Positions 10,068 to 17,750 of a stretch of 64,000 bases of DNA are shown here, one piece after another. Origin of the DNA: Vallitalea longa. Its GTDB lineage: Bacteria > Bacillota > Clostridia > Lachnospirales > Vallitaleaceae. Position 1 is the stretch's first letter, and the number at the start of each line of letters is the position of its first letter. Made by a program: the position numbers and the translations under genes. The DNA lies in assembly GCF_027923465.1 (NCBI RefSeq), contig NZ_BRLB01000016.1:43032-107031 (forward strand), read 5' to 3'. The notes under the pieces are model-generated. The model did not search any database. It was not told the origin of the DNA and saw only the letters and a program-made list of their open reading frames with translations.

Positions 10068-11111
10068 CTAGCCAACCAATTTTATTCCTAATTTATTAAT
10101 CTGTTTTTCTACAACCTCCCACAAAAAGCAAGGAATAATTCTTAAGTATTTATTATTAAATGTCATGTATGGCCACGAACAACATGTTATTATTCTATCT
10201 TCATAGGAAGGAATCCCTCCACTACATCTTAAGATATAATAATCATCTTTCTTTTTCACCTTGAATTCAGCAGGAGTTCCATTTTTATAGTTTAAAGCAT
10301 AAAGTATTCTATAAATTTCTTTTTGCTCAATATACCAGGGTTCTAACTCTACTATACGTAATTTACCTTTATTTTTCTTTACTAAAATATATCCTCCGTT
10401 ATATGCATTGGCCAATCTTATAATACTAATACCTAGTGGTATTTCATTAAGCTTAATTGGTTTCCAACACTTTGAATAACCACCTTTATAACCTAATTTA
10501 AAAATCAGATAATTGTCATTAAGGTCAGAATCTTTCCAATTAAATTCCTTATCCATTATGCTATAATAATCTTTACCAGCAACATTGATGATTTTTCTAT
10601 CAATCATGTAATCTTCTAGATTATCATCTTTTCTCCACTGAGCTACTCCAACAGAATATACATTTTTTTCATTTAATACATTTCCTCTAATTAAGTATAA
10701 ATTATCAGCATATTTATAAAACGATGTTTTTACGGAGGTAATTCTTCTTGATAATATTTGTGCCAAGTTATAAGTATACATAACTTCCTTGATAATTTGA
10801 CTTGCTAACGCTCGCGCACGTCCTTCATATCCAGAAGCAGAAGTACTTTTTATCCAATCAAGATTGATATCGAAACATCGTAAATATGCTTCTAGCACTT
10901 TTGACAGATGAGTTTCAATGTACATAATATCTGTATTTATAAAACTATCACTTAATTTACTATCAGCATATGAACGTCCATATACCAAAGTCTTAGCCCA
11001 AGCCGCTCCAGCTGAATAAATTAAACGTTCATTATACTCACACTCAGATTCATCAGTAAATCGATTTACCTTTAAGTCTCTAGCTAATATTCTAATTAAT
11101 TTATCCTTCAT
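10068..11111 (-). CDS. Unknown 347-aa protein of the DruE-like operon
   Basis: I do not recognise a domain. The protein is rich in Tyr, Lys and Ile, has no membrane segment and lacks cysteine pairs. Its C-terminal half looks beta-rich (EFKVKKKDDYYILRC). The ATG at 11111 follows the stop of the upstream gene by a single base, with only a weak GGTAAGG site, so translation is probably coupled. It sits immediately before the giant helicase. In Druantia type I the gene before druE (druD) is of similar size, so a DruD-like role is possible. That comparison rests on position and length only. Confidence 0.7.
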   Translation of the reverse strand: MKDKLIRILARDLKVNRFTDESECEYNERLIYSAGAAWAKTLVYGRSYADSKLSDSFINTDIMYIETHLSKVLEAYLRCFDINLDWIKSTSASGYEGRARALASQIIKEVMYTYNLAQILSRRITSVKTSFYKYADNLYLIRGNVLNEKNVYSVGVAQWRKDDNLEDYMIDRKIINVAGKDYYSIMDKEFNWKDSDLNDNYLIFKLGYKGGYSKCWKPIKLNEIPLGISIIRLANAYNGGYILVKKNKGKLRIVELEPWYIEQKEIYRILYALNYKNGTPAEFKVKKKDDYYILRCSGGIPSYEDRIITCCSWPYMTFNNKYLRIIPCFLWEVVEKQINKLGIKLVG

Positions 11112-11112
11112 T

Positions 11113-13053
11113 TTACCTTACCACACATTCAATTAATTTCTCCGAATACCTATCTTCATTACCTTGGATTAGGTCTACTAATTTATCATACTGATCTTCA
11201 TCAATAATCCATTTCAACTCTGTTTCAATCAATTTGTATAATGCATCGTCTTCAGAATTATTCTTGTCTTCTGCTAAAAGTTCACACAATACATTACCTC
11301 TTGTTACTACATATGAATTACTCATTCCAATATGCTCTAATATCTTCTTTGATAATTTATTCCCCGGTTCTTTCCATGTATATATACGTTTTTTAAATAG
11401 TATATCAGCATCAGAATACACTAAACTATGCTTTTTAACATTCTTTCTCTTAGTTGAAACAATAAGTTGAATATAATTATAAAAGTGTTTTTGTAAATAT
11501 CTTAGGTTTTCATTACTCTCCGCTGTAAAAACTACTATCTTCTCATTTACATTCCGTAAAATAGGCAAAAGGGTATTCTCATTCATTGTACCAAAAGCAT
11601 CTTCCACTATAACTGAATAAGTTTGTGAGTCAGAAATTGCACTTGCCAACTCATTTATATTATTAAATCCAACCGGAATACTAATAATTTCTGACTTTTC
11701 TCCATAACGAGCTGCTGTAAGAGCAAGAGCAAGCTGTCTGGCACCGAATCCACAAAGTAGCGGACACAATCCTGCTCCAATAGCTGCATTAAATGAATCA
11801 TACATTGTTCCAACTGGCATTTTATCTCCTGCATTAGAAAGATTAGTTTCTACAACATCTATGTAATCCTCATAATCCGTAAACTCTTCAAGTTCTTTAG
11901 CTTTATAACCTTTCTGTATATAAAGGGCTCCAGATTTTGGTGTATTTTCACTTGTAGCAGCAATTTCCATACTTCTCTTGCATCCACTTTCATAGAGAAG
12001 TGATTCTATTTTATGCTCAATGACTTTTTGATCCATCTTAACAAAATAATCTTCAATATAACCTTCCCACTCTCCAACTTTGCTTTTAAGCTGTTCTTTT
12101 TTTGCCTCTAACTCTTTAAACGACTCCTTCATCTCTACAACTATACGTTCTAATTCTATTTTTTCTTTTAACTTTGCTTCATTTTCTTCTTGCCAAGTAT
12201 TTTCTATTTCTCCGTATATATCTCTAATTTTCATCTGTAGTTTTATAGTAATATCATCCAAGTTTAATTGTGTTTTCTCTAATTTCCTTCTTAAATCTTT
12301 TATTTCATTCCCTTTACTTGCAACAATACCTTTCTGCTGTCTCAACTCATTATGTAAATTTTCATTCTCTTCCTTTAACAACACAATTATCTTTTCTTTT
12401 GAGTTAATATGAGAATTTAGAGATTGGACTTCTGTCTCAAGTTCTCTAATCTTACTTTTTAGATTTTCTTTTTGAATCGCTATTTCCTTTTGCAACTCAT
12501 CTTCCTTTTTCTTCATTTCTTCTTTCTGGGTATCTAGTATCTTTTTTCGCATACTTTCAATTTCTTGTATGGAATTCCACTCTTTCCTTATATTTTCTTT
12601 CATCTTTTGGGTAACATCTACACCAGAAATTTTTAATTGCAAAAAAAACAAATCTAAATCTAACGATGAATTTGGCGATTTAATTATTTGAATAAATAAC
12701 TTCTTATAATTGTAAATCGAATAATTCTTTACATCTTCCAACTGAATTTCTTCTCCCATACATTCATGTATGATTGACTCAAGTACCATTTTCATCCTCA
12801 TTGCCGTAATCGCAAAAAACTTCAAATAATTCATATCACCCTTTTTGTATAATTTAAAAGCAAATTTAGGCAAATTTTTCTGAACTAAAATAGACTTTTT
12901 ATCCATTCTCCCTAACTGAGATCTATATTGAGAATAGTGTTTCTCATTACGTTTAATTGGCTCCAACATATCATTTAGGTCTGCATTTTTACATAATGTC
13001 TTAATATCTTTATCTGTCAAACCATTAAGTATTTTCAAATCTACATTACTCAT
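11113..13053 (-). CDS. Coiled-coil protein with a degenerate AAA-like C-terminal domain
   Basis: This 646-residue protein has an N-terminal helical domain. A long coiled coil follows (about residues 160-340, heptads rich in Lys and Glu), and then a C-terminal domain that looks like an AAA ATPase with a lost P-loop. CGFGARQLALAL sits where Walker A would be, without the Lys-Ser/Thr, followed by VIVEDAFGTMNE like Walker B and KIVVFTAES like sensor 1. ATG at 13053 was chosen: AGGAGG lies eight bases upstream and the gene then overlaps its predecessor by only 8 bases. A longer frame to 13215 would overlap it by 170 bases. In the four-gene operon it occupies the DruC-like position. A scaffold or sensor role is inferred. 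Confidence 0.7.
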   Translation of the reverse strand: MSNVDLKILNGLTDKDIKTLCKNADLNDMLEPIKRNEKHYSQYRSQLGRMDKKSILVQKNLPKFAFKLYKKGDMNYLKFFAITAMRMKMVLESIIHECMGEEIQLEDVKNYSIYNYKKLFIQIIKSPNSSLDLDLFFLQLKISGVDVTQKMKENIRKEWNSIQEIESMRKKILDTQKEEMKKKEDELQKEIAIQKENLKSKIRELETEVQSLNSHINSKEKIIVLLKEENENLHNELRQQKGIVASKGNEIKDLRRKLEKTQLNLDDITIKLQMKIRDIYGEIENTWQEENEAKLKEKIELERIVVEMKESFKELEAKKEQLKSKVGEWEGYIEDYFVKMDQKVIEHKIESLLYESGCKRSMEIAATSENTPKSGALYIQKGYKAKELEEFTDYEDYIDVVETNLSNAGDKMPVGTMYDSFNAAIGAGLCPLLCGFGARQLALALTAARYGEKSEIISIPVGFNNINELASAISDSQTYSVIVEDAFGTMNENTLLPILRNVNEKIVVFTAESNENLRYLQKHFYNYIQLIVSTKRKNVKKHSLVYSDADILFKKRIYTWKEPGNKLSKKILEHIGMSNSYVVTRGNVLCELLAEDKNNSEDDALYKLIETELKWIIDEDQYDKLVDLIQGNEDRYSEKLIECVVR

Positions 13054-14614
13054 CTTTAAGTACCTCCTTGATTGAATACAAATATTTTGCAGCTGCGAAT
13101 GGTATTTTCTGCTTTTGTATCCATGGCAACATGACCCTATACAATTTCCCCGAATTCTGTCTTGCATACTCAAAAACTTGTAAAATTTCATTAGGTATGG
13201 GAACAGATATTGCATTACAACAATACAAATATTCTACTATATCATTAATATATATTTTTCTAATTTCTTTTTCTTTATTCATAATCGGTTTAGATTCTAG
13301 CCATATTTTACCGAAAGCTCCCATATCTACAACTAATACTCTATTTCTTTTTAGATTCGCAACTATTCTTTTTGAAGACATTTCAACATAATTTTTTTTC
13401 AAGATGCAAATGGTAATCTTAGTATCTGTATCAAAGAATATTTTTTTTGCTTTCAATATTTCATTTTCAGCAACTGTTAGTAGTTTTAATGTGCTCTCAT
13501 CCGTTCTCCACATTATATTGGGTTTATATAACTTATCATTATCAAAATTATTTCTGGTCTGAGTTAGCATATATCTAATCTCATTTGAAAAAATATTGAA
13601 TTTATGATCTGACAACAATAAAGTTTTATTGTTTGTTCTAGTTTCAAATATATTTTCATTTTTTTCAATATTTGTTATGCCATATTCACTCACATTAAAT
13701 ATGCGTTGATCAGCCCATTTACCATGAAATAAAAATGCTTCATTCGAGTGTCGTCGGTATATTAACTCTTTACCCTCAATAAGAGCTGGCGGCCACATAG
13801 GTATTATTTCATCACTTTTCCCAATTAATTGATATCCTTTATTTTGAACATACGAAATCGCTTCATCTGTTATACTGTTAACGGTCATTGCATATATTGA
13901 AAATTCTTGCTTATCATACCAATTATTAAGACTAAGACATCCCTTCCTTTCGAAGCAAACTCCTTTTATCGAAGAAATAAAGTTATTTCTTATTACAATA
14001 AGGTACTCTTTTCCAACCACAATATTGGAATGCAATGCCACCCGAAAACCTCCAGCATAGTGGGAATGAAATATATCTTTTTCACAATCTAATCCCCGAA
14101 CGCCCCATTCCCATTTCTGTTGCACTTCTGTGATAGGATGTTTTAATACTTTACATTTGACCTTTATCCAGTCAACTGTTGTTTTCAATCTATAAAACCT
14201 TATATTACTTGCAGAATATTCTTTTTTAGCTCCACCTTCAGTGACAATTACTTTTGTTCCCCACTCTTCCAAACTATTCATATTAGATTGACTTAATGGA
14301 GGAAAGTAAGCATTTAATTGATATTTTTCATCTCTGAAAATACCTAAATATAGTGGTAATCCCCCGTTAATTATATATACTTTATCGACTTTTCCCTCAA
14401 TCTTTTTATAATTTACAACTCCTTTATATCCTGGACAGATTCTCTGTAGAGGTGTTCTGTTTTTAATTGGTTTATGGGCAAAATAATTTCCATTACGATA
14501 CCGTACTATAATTTCTTCCAAACAGCAAGGGCAAGTATATGTGCGCCCACGAACTGCTTGCCTAGGATAAACTTTTCTTCCATATCCGTCTATGCCATAT
14601 TCAATTGATGCCAT
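13046..14614 (-). CDS. CoiA-like zinc-finger protein, first gene of the DruE-like operon
   Basis: This 522-residue protein begins with a zinc-binding module resembling the N-terminus of competence protein CoiA and its relatives: CPCC at about residues 28-31, then YFAHKP (about 44-49) and a further Cys near 60. The rest is unrecognised, with many beta-like segments and no catalytic motif I can name. ATG at 14614 follows GAGGAGAGG at good spacing. It overlaps the coiled-coil gene by 8 bases and heads the operon, downstream of a long leader. In some CoiA relatives such modules precede a nuclease domain, but I do not see nuclease residues here. Its position corresponds to DruB of Druantia type I. 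Confidence 0.7.
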   Translation of the reverse strand: MASIEYGIDGYGRKVYPRQAVRGRTYTCPCCLEEIIVRYRNGNYFAHKPIKNRTPLQRICPGYKGVVNYKKIEGKVDKVYIINGGLPLYLGIFRDEKYQLNAYFPPLSQSNMNSLEEWGTKVIVTEGGAKKEYSASNIRFYRLKTTVDWIKVKCKVLKHPITEVQQKWEWGVRGLDCEKDIFHSHYAGGFRVALHSNIVVGKEYLIVIRNNFISSIKGVCFERKGCLSLNNWYDKQEFSIYAMTVNSITDEAISYVQNKGYQLIGKSDEIIPMWPPALIEGKELIYRRHSNEAFLFHGKWADQRIFNVSEYGITNIEKNENIFETRTNNKTLLLSDHKFNIFSNEIRYMLTQTRNNFDNDKLYKPNIMWRTDESTLKLLTVAENEILKAKKIFFDTDTKITICILKKNYVEMSSKRIVANLKRNRVLVVDMGAFGKIWLESKPIMNKEKEIRKIYINDIVEYLYCCNAISVPIPNEILQVFEYARQNSGKLYRVMLPWIQKQKIPFAAAKYLYSIKEVLKDE

Positions 14615-15075
14615 ATACCTCTCCTCTTTCTCTACAGTTTATTTTTTATAATTTTTAATTAACATTAATTGCGACACTGCAAGCTAACAATAATTAACTT
14701 GCTAATTCTTTAGATTTTACTTACTTTTTATTTTAATATCCACCCAGCAATTATTTTTCTTTTTTTTGTGTATATTAATTTTATGTTGAACAAACCGCAA
14801 TAACCTTTCTACTAAATCCATCTAACTATTTATATTTTTTTATCTTTGACTTCCCATTATAGACATAACAGGTGTATAATTCTCTTATTTTTATTAAATT
14901 TCACGTAATTATAATTTTATACCAATTTCATACTTATTTCAACATAATTTACTGTAATATATAATTATATATTCTATAAATATTCTTATATTGTTTTATT
15001 AATAGTTATATATAAACTCTTTTTTTCTATACCCCTAAAATCTTAAAATATATAGTTATAGGATTACACGTTCTG
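14615..15075. other. 461-base AT-rich gap between defence island and conjugative element
   Basis: No gene is visible. The gap holds an imperfect inverted repeat at 14678-14702 (GCAAGCTAA / TTAACTTGC) close to the start of the DruE-like operon. It also holds the shared 14-base element at 14855-14868, and a minus-strand promoter-like pair (TTGAAA, 17 bases, TAAAAT) at about 14914-14942. No DruA-like gene and no clear attachment repeat matching the right end at 56.1 kb was found. Confidence 0.5.
14855..14868 (-). promoter_or_regulatory. Second copy of the 14-base element, upstream of the DruE-like operon
   Basis: TTATGTCTATAATG on the minus strand, identical to 4653-4666. It lies about 240 bases before the first start codon of the operon, so a long untranslated leader would follow if TATAAT is a real -10 box. 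Confidence 0.4.
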
Positions 15076-15720
15076 TCACCCTCCCCCTGCCATTTCAATT
15101 TTCATCTTATTTACTTTTTTCAATATTACTAAATAACTCTTAATATTTCTTTTAGTTTTTTCCCATAAATCGTTAATATCTAATCTTAATTTTATTGATT
15201 TTTCATCCCTAAAATTGGTACCACTTTTTTTAACATTTAATAACCTATTTTTATCCATAACTTCTATTTCTTTTAAATGAATATTATCTTTTTCTGGTTG
15301 TATATCACCATCATTATTTACACTTTCTTTAACATAATTAGTAAAGTCAATATGTTTAATATATTTTTTACTACTAACAAATTTTTCTTCCTGCTGTGTT
15401 TTATTTTTATTTTGTGCATTATTGCTTATAGATTCTTTTTGATTATCATCTTTTAAATTCTGTAATATATATAAATTAGATGATTGTCCTCCATTCTCTC
15501 TCCATCTAATTTCTTTTTTTAACAACCCTACATCTACTAAATCTTTTAATGCTCTTCTTACCGTCCTTTCCGATATACTACACTCTTTTGCTATTGTTTT
15601 TATTGCAGGGAAACATGTCATTTCCTTATTTGCTCTATTTACTAAATAAAATACAACTGTAACAGCTCTACTCTTTAAATTAGTGATATATACTTTATCT
15701 AAAAATTGTGCCTTAGTCAT
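15076..15720 (-). CDS. Winged-helix DNA-binding protein
   Basis: This 214-residue protein has an N-terminal helix-turn-helix region: AKECSISERTVRRALKDL (about residues 45-62) followed by a wing with the polar turn WRENGGQSSN. The rest is charged, low in complexity and probably unstructured, ending in a basic helix. This layout occurs in replication or regulatory proteins of plasmids and conjugative elements. ATG at 15720 follows GGAGGG. It is the last gene of the transfer operon and lies 44 bases after the ParA/CpaE-like gene, with an inverted repeat between them. It may regulate transfer or replication. Confidence 0.65.
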   Translation of the reverse strand: MTKAQFLDKVYITNLKSRAVTVVFYLVNRANKEMTCFPAIKTIAKECSISERTVRRALKDLVDVGLLKKEIRWRENGGQSSNLYILQNLKDDNQKESISNNAQNKNKTQQEEKFVSSKKYIKHIDFTNYVKESVNNDGDIQPEKDNIHLKEIEVMDKNRLLNVKKSGTNFRDEKSIKLRLDINDLWEKTKRNIKSYLVILKKVNKMKIEMAGGG

Positions 15721-15736
15721 TTTTATCCCTCCATAA

Positions 15737-15757
15737 ATGCCATTTACAGTGTGGCAT
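15737..15757. repeat. Inverted repeat ATGCCA-N9-TGGCAT before the winged-helix gene
   Basis: Six-base perfect arms at 15737-15742 and 15752-15757 lie in the short gap upstream of the winged-helix gene. It could be its own operator or a small transcript hairpin. Confidence 0.4.
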
Positions 15758-15764
15758 ATTTAGT

Positions 15765-16781
15765 TTATTGTATTTTAATATACTCACGTAACAATTGATT
15801 AAATACTTCCTCATTACAATTACAACTAAATAAATCAGTTGAATTCTTAACATAATAATATCTATTATTAAGTTCACTCAATAGCTTTTCTGTCTTATTT
15901 TTATCTCTATTAGATACAAAAGATAAAACTATTTGCACATCAATATCCAATATTAACTTAGAAATTTTATATAACATTTTCAGCTCATAAGGTTTAATTC
16001 CTGCACAAAGTATATTGACTGTATCATTACTAAAAGCAACAGTATTTTTATATGTAATTTCTCCCATATCATAAATAATAAAGTCATTATCTGACTCTAT
16101 ATTCTGGTTATTTTCATAATATTTAACACCTTTATACTCTAAATAATTATTCTTATTAATTAACTCTTTATAAAACTTTGATAACATTTTTAAATGACCA
16201 CTTTTATTGTTTTCTACATAACAAACCTTAGCACCTATACTAGCAAGATAATTAGCTAAATTAATAGCTGTAGTCGTTGTGCCAATTCTATGCATCACAC
16301 CTGCTACAGCTATCTTAACATTTTCCCTTTTCAGATTAGAAATTACTTTATCTTGTATATCTATTGGTTTAGTAATAAGCTTTAAACAATCTTGATATGT
16401 CATCCCCTCTCCCATTATACATTTTTCTATTTCTTTATGTATATTCTCAATATCCTCTGAAATTATTATATTATATACTCCAACATCAATTAACCTTTTT
16501 AACAATTCATTACCACACTTTAAACATTCTGCTAATATAATAACCCTTGCATCATATATGGTTTTAAAAGCTATTAAAGCATTTATAAGTTCTTCTTCTT
16601 TATCAGTTACAGCTCTTAAATCAATTACTATTTGAGTACAGAGGCTTAGATTTCTCATGTCATGTAAAACAAATTTATTAATATCAAACTCACCTATTAA
16701 CTTCTTTACTACTAGTTTTTTATCTTCTATTATATAATCTAATATATCCTTATTTTCATTACTCGATAGATATAAAATCAC
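15765..16781 (-). CDS. CpaE/ParA-like P-loop ATPase
   Basis: This 338-residue protein has a receiver-like N-terminal half without clear phosphorylation residues. A MinD/ParA/CpaE-type ATPase begins near residue 150: KIAVAGVMHRIGTTTTAINLA carries a deviant P-loop, with Thr-Thr-Thr following Gly and no obvious Lys. A later DFIIYDMG acts as Walker B. GTG at 16781 is chosen because AAGGAG lies ten bases upstream; it overlaps the small membrane gene before it by 23 bases. A second CpaE-like ATPase lies at 29222-30121, so the element has two. Such proteins help localise pilus or secretion machinery, and the missing canonical Lys suggests a regulatory or inactive member. Confidence 0.65.
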   Translation of the reverse strand: MILYLSSNENKDILDYIIEDKKLVVKKLIGEFDINKFVLHDMRNLSLCTQIVIDLRAVTDKEEELINALIAFKTIYDARVIILAECLKCGNELLKRLIDVGVYNIIISEDIENIHKEIEKCIMGEGMTYQDCLKLITKPIDIQDKVISNLKRENVKIAVAGVMHRIGTTTTAINLANYLASIGAKVCYVENNKSGHLKMLSKFYKELINKNNYLEYKGVKYYENNQNIESDNDFIIYDMGEITYKNTVAFSNDTVNILCAGIKPYELKMLYKISKLILDIDVQIVLSFVSNRDKNKTEKLLSELNNRYYYVKNSTDLFSCNCNEEVFNQLLREYIKIQ

Positions 16782-16920
16782 TTTCAGGCATCTCCTTCAT
16801 TTGCTTAATATCTGGTACTTGCATTTGTTTCGATTTGGGTTTATGAATAACTAACATTATTATTGCAATTATAAATATAATGATGTATATAAATAATTCA
16901 ATTAACTTCTTCTTTTTCAT
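16759..16920 (-). CDS. Small single-pass membrane protein, 53 aa
   Basis: This short gene encodes MKKKKLIELFIYIIIFIIAI, then a membrane helix and a polar tail. The start has GGAGG four bases before the ATG at 16920, and the stop overlaps the next gene by 23 bases, so it is part of the operon. One strongly hydrophobic helix follows a basic start, giving an N-in topology. It lies between the M23 hydrolase and the CpaE-like ATPase. It is probably an accessory of the transfer channel, but no family is recognised. Confidence 0.6.
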   Translation of the reverse strand: MKKKKLIELFIYIIIFIIAIIMLVIHKPKSKQMQVPDIKQMKEMPESDFISIE

Positions 16921-16990
16921 TCTTACCTCCAGTTACCATCTATATTTAATATCATTTAATCAAGTTAATTTTTGTCTTAACTTTTCATTA

Positions 16991-17749
16991 TTACATATTT
17001 GTATTATTAATCTTCTTATCATTTCTAAGCTGATTTTGATTCTCTTCATCGTTGTTAAACAAATAATCTATTGGATTAATATGACTTCTTGCACTTAGCT
17101 TCTCTCTAATTTCAAAATGTAAGTGATGTCCTGTTGAAATACCTGGTAAAGGATCTCTATCAGGATCACCGCCTTCTTGTGCTATTACTTGTCCCTGCTT
17201 TACTTCTGCATCTAGTAAAGCACATATCACTGATAAGTGAGCATATACTGAATAGAATGTTTCTTCATCAAGCTCATGCTTTATTATGATGTATTGACCA
17301 TAGGCCTTATTTATTCCTATCTTTACTATTTGTCCATCTGCTATTGATATTATATCTGTATGCCATTTTGTTCCTATATCTATTCCTGTGTGTACTCCAT
17401 GCTTACCTGTTACTGGATTAATTCTATTACCATATGGACTTGTTATTTCACCTTCGGCTGGCATAGGATATTTACCATTAAAAATAAGTTCACCATTATT
17501 AAATTCAATTATATTCTCATTAACTGCTTTGAAATTCTGCACAGAACTATTTTCTTTACCAGATGAAAAAAAGCCAGTTATAAATGATAACGGACTAGTG
17601 AGTATATAGACAAATATACTCAGAATTAATAATATTGAAATTATAGGCAGCATTACAATAATTATAATCTTTTTTCTCTTCTCCTCATCTGTTACAATAC
17701 TTCCTGTAGCTTTAATTATAGTATATACTGTCTTTGGATTTATAGACAT
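16991..17749 (-). CDS. Membrane-anchored M23 peptidase of the transfer system
   Basis: This 252-residue protein has one membrane helix (about residues 27-50) and an outside C-terminal M23 (LytM) domain. The domain shows SPYGNRINP, GVHTGIDIG (zinc ligands His and Asp) and GHHLHFEIR (the HxH motif). It should cut peptidoglycan so that the conjugation channel can cross the wall. ATG at 17749 was chosen because AGGAGG lies just upstream, at the end of the VirB4-like gene; the two genes are one base apart. Tn1549-type elements usually use NlpC/P60-type hydrolases at this step, so an M23 enzyme is a variation. Metal ligands look intact. Confidence 0.85.
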   Translation of the reverse strand: MSINPKTVYTIIKATGSIVTDEEKRKKIIIIVMLPIISILLILSIFVYILTSPLSFITGFFSSGKENSSVQNFKAVNENIIEFNNGELIFNGKYPMPAEGEITSPYGNRINPVTGKHGVHTGIDIGTKWHTDIISIADGQIVKIGINKAYGQYIIIKHELDEETFYSVYAHLSVICALLDAEVKQGQVIAQEGGDPDRDPLPGISTGHHLHFEIREKLSARSHINPIDYLFNNDEENQNQLRNDKKINNTNM

Positions 17750-17750
17750 C

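Noticed and set aside
11113..13215. Longer version of the coiled-coil protein starting at 13215
   Set aside because: It would overlap the upstream gene by 170 bases and lacks a ribosome site there, while 13053 has AGGAGG at good spacing.
15765..16781. A second plasmid partition ParA
   Set aside because: It lacks a canonical P-loop Lys, has a receiver-like N-terminal half, has no ParB partner nearby and lies in the transfer operon, so CpaE-like is more likely.
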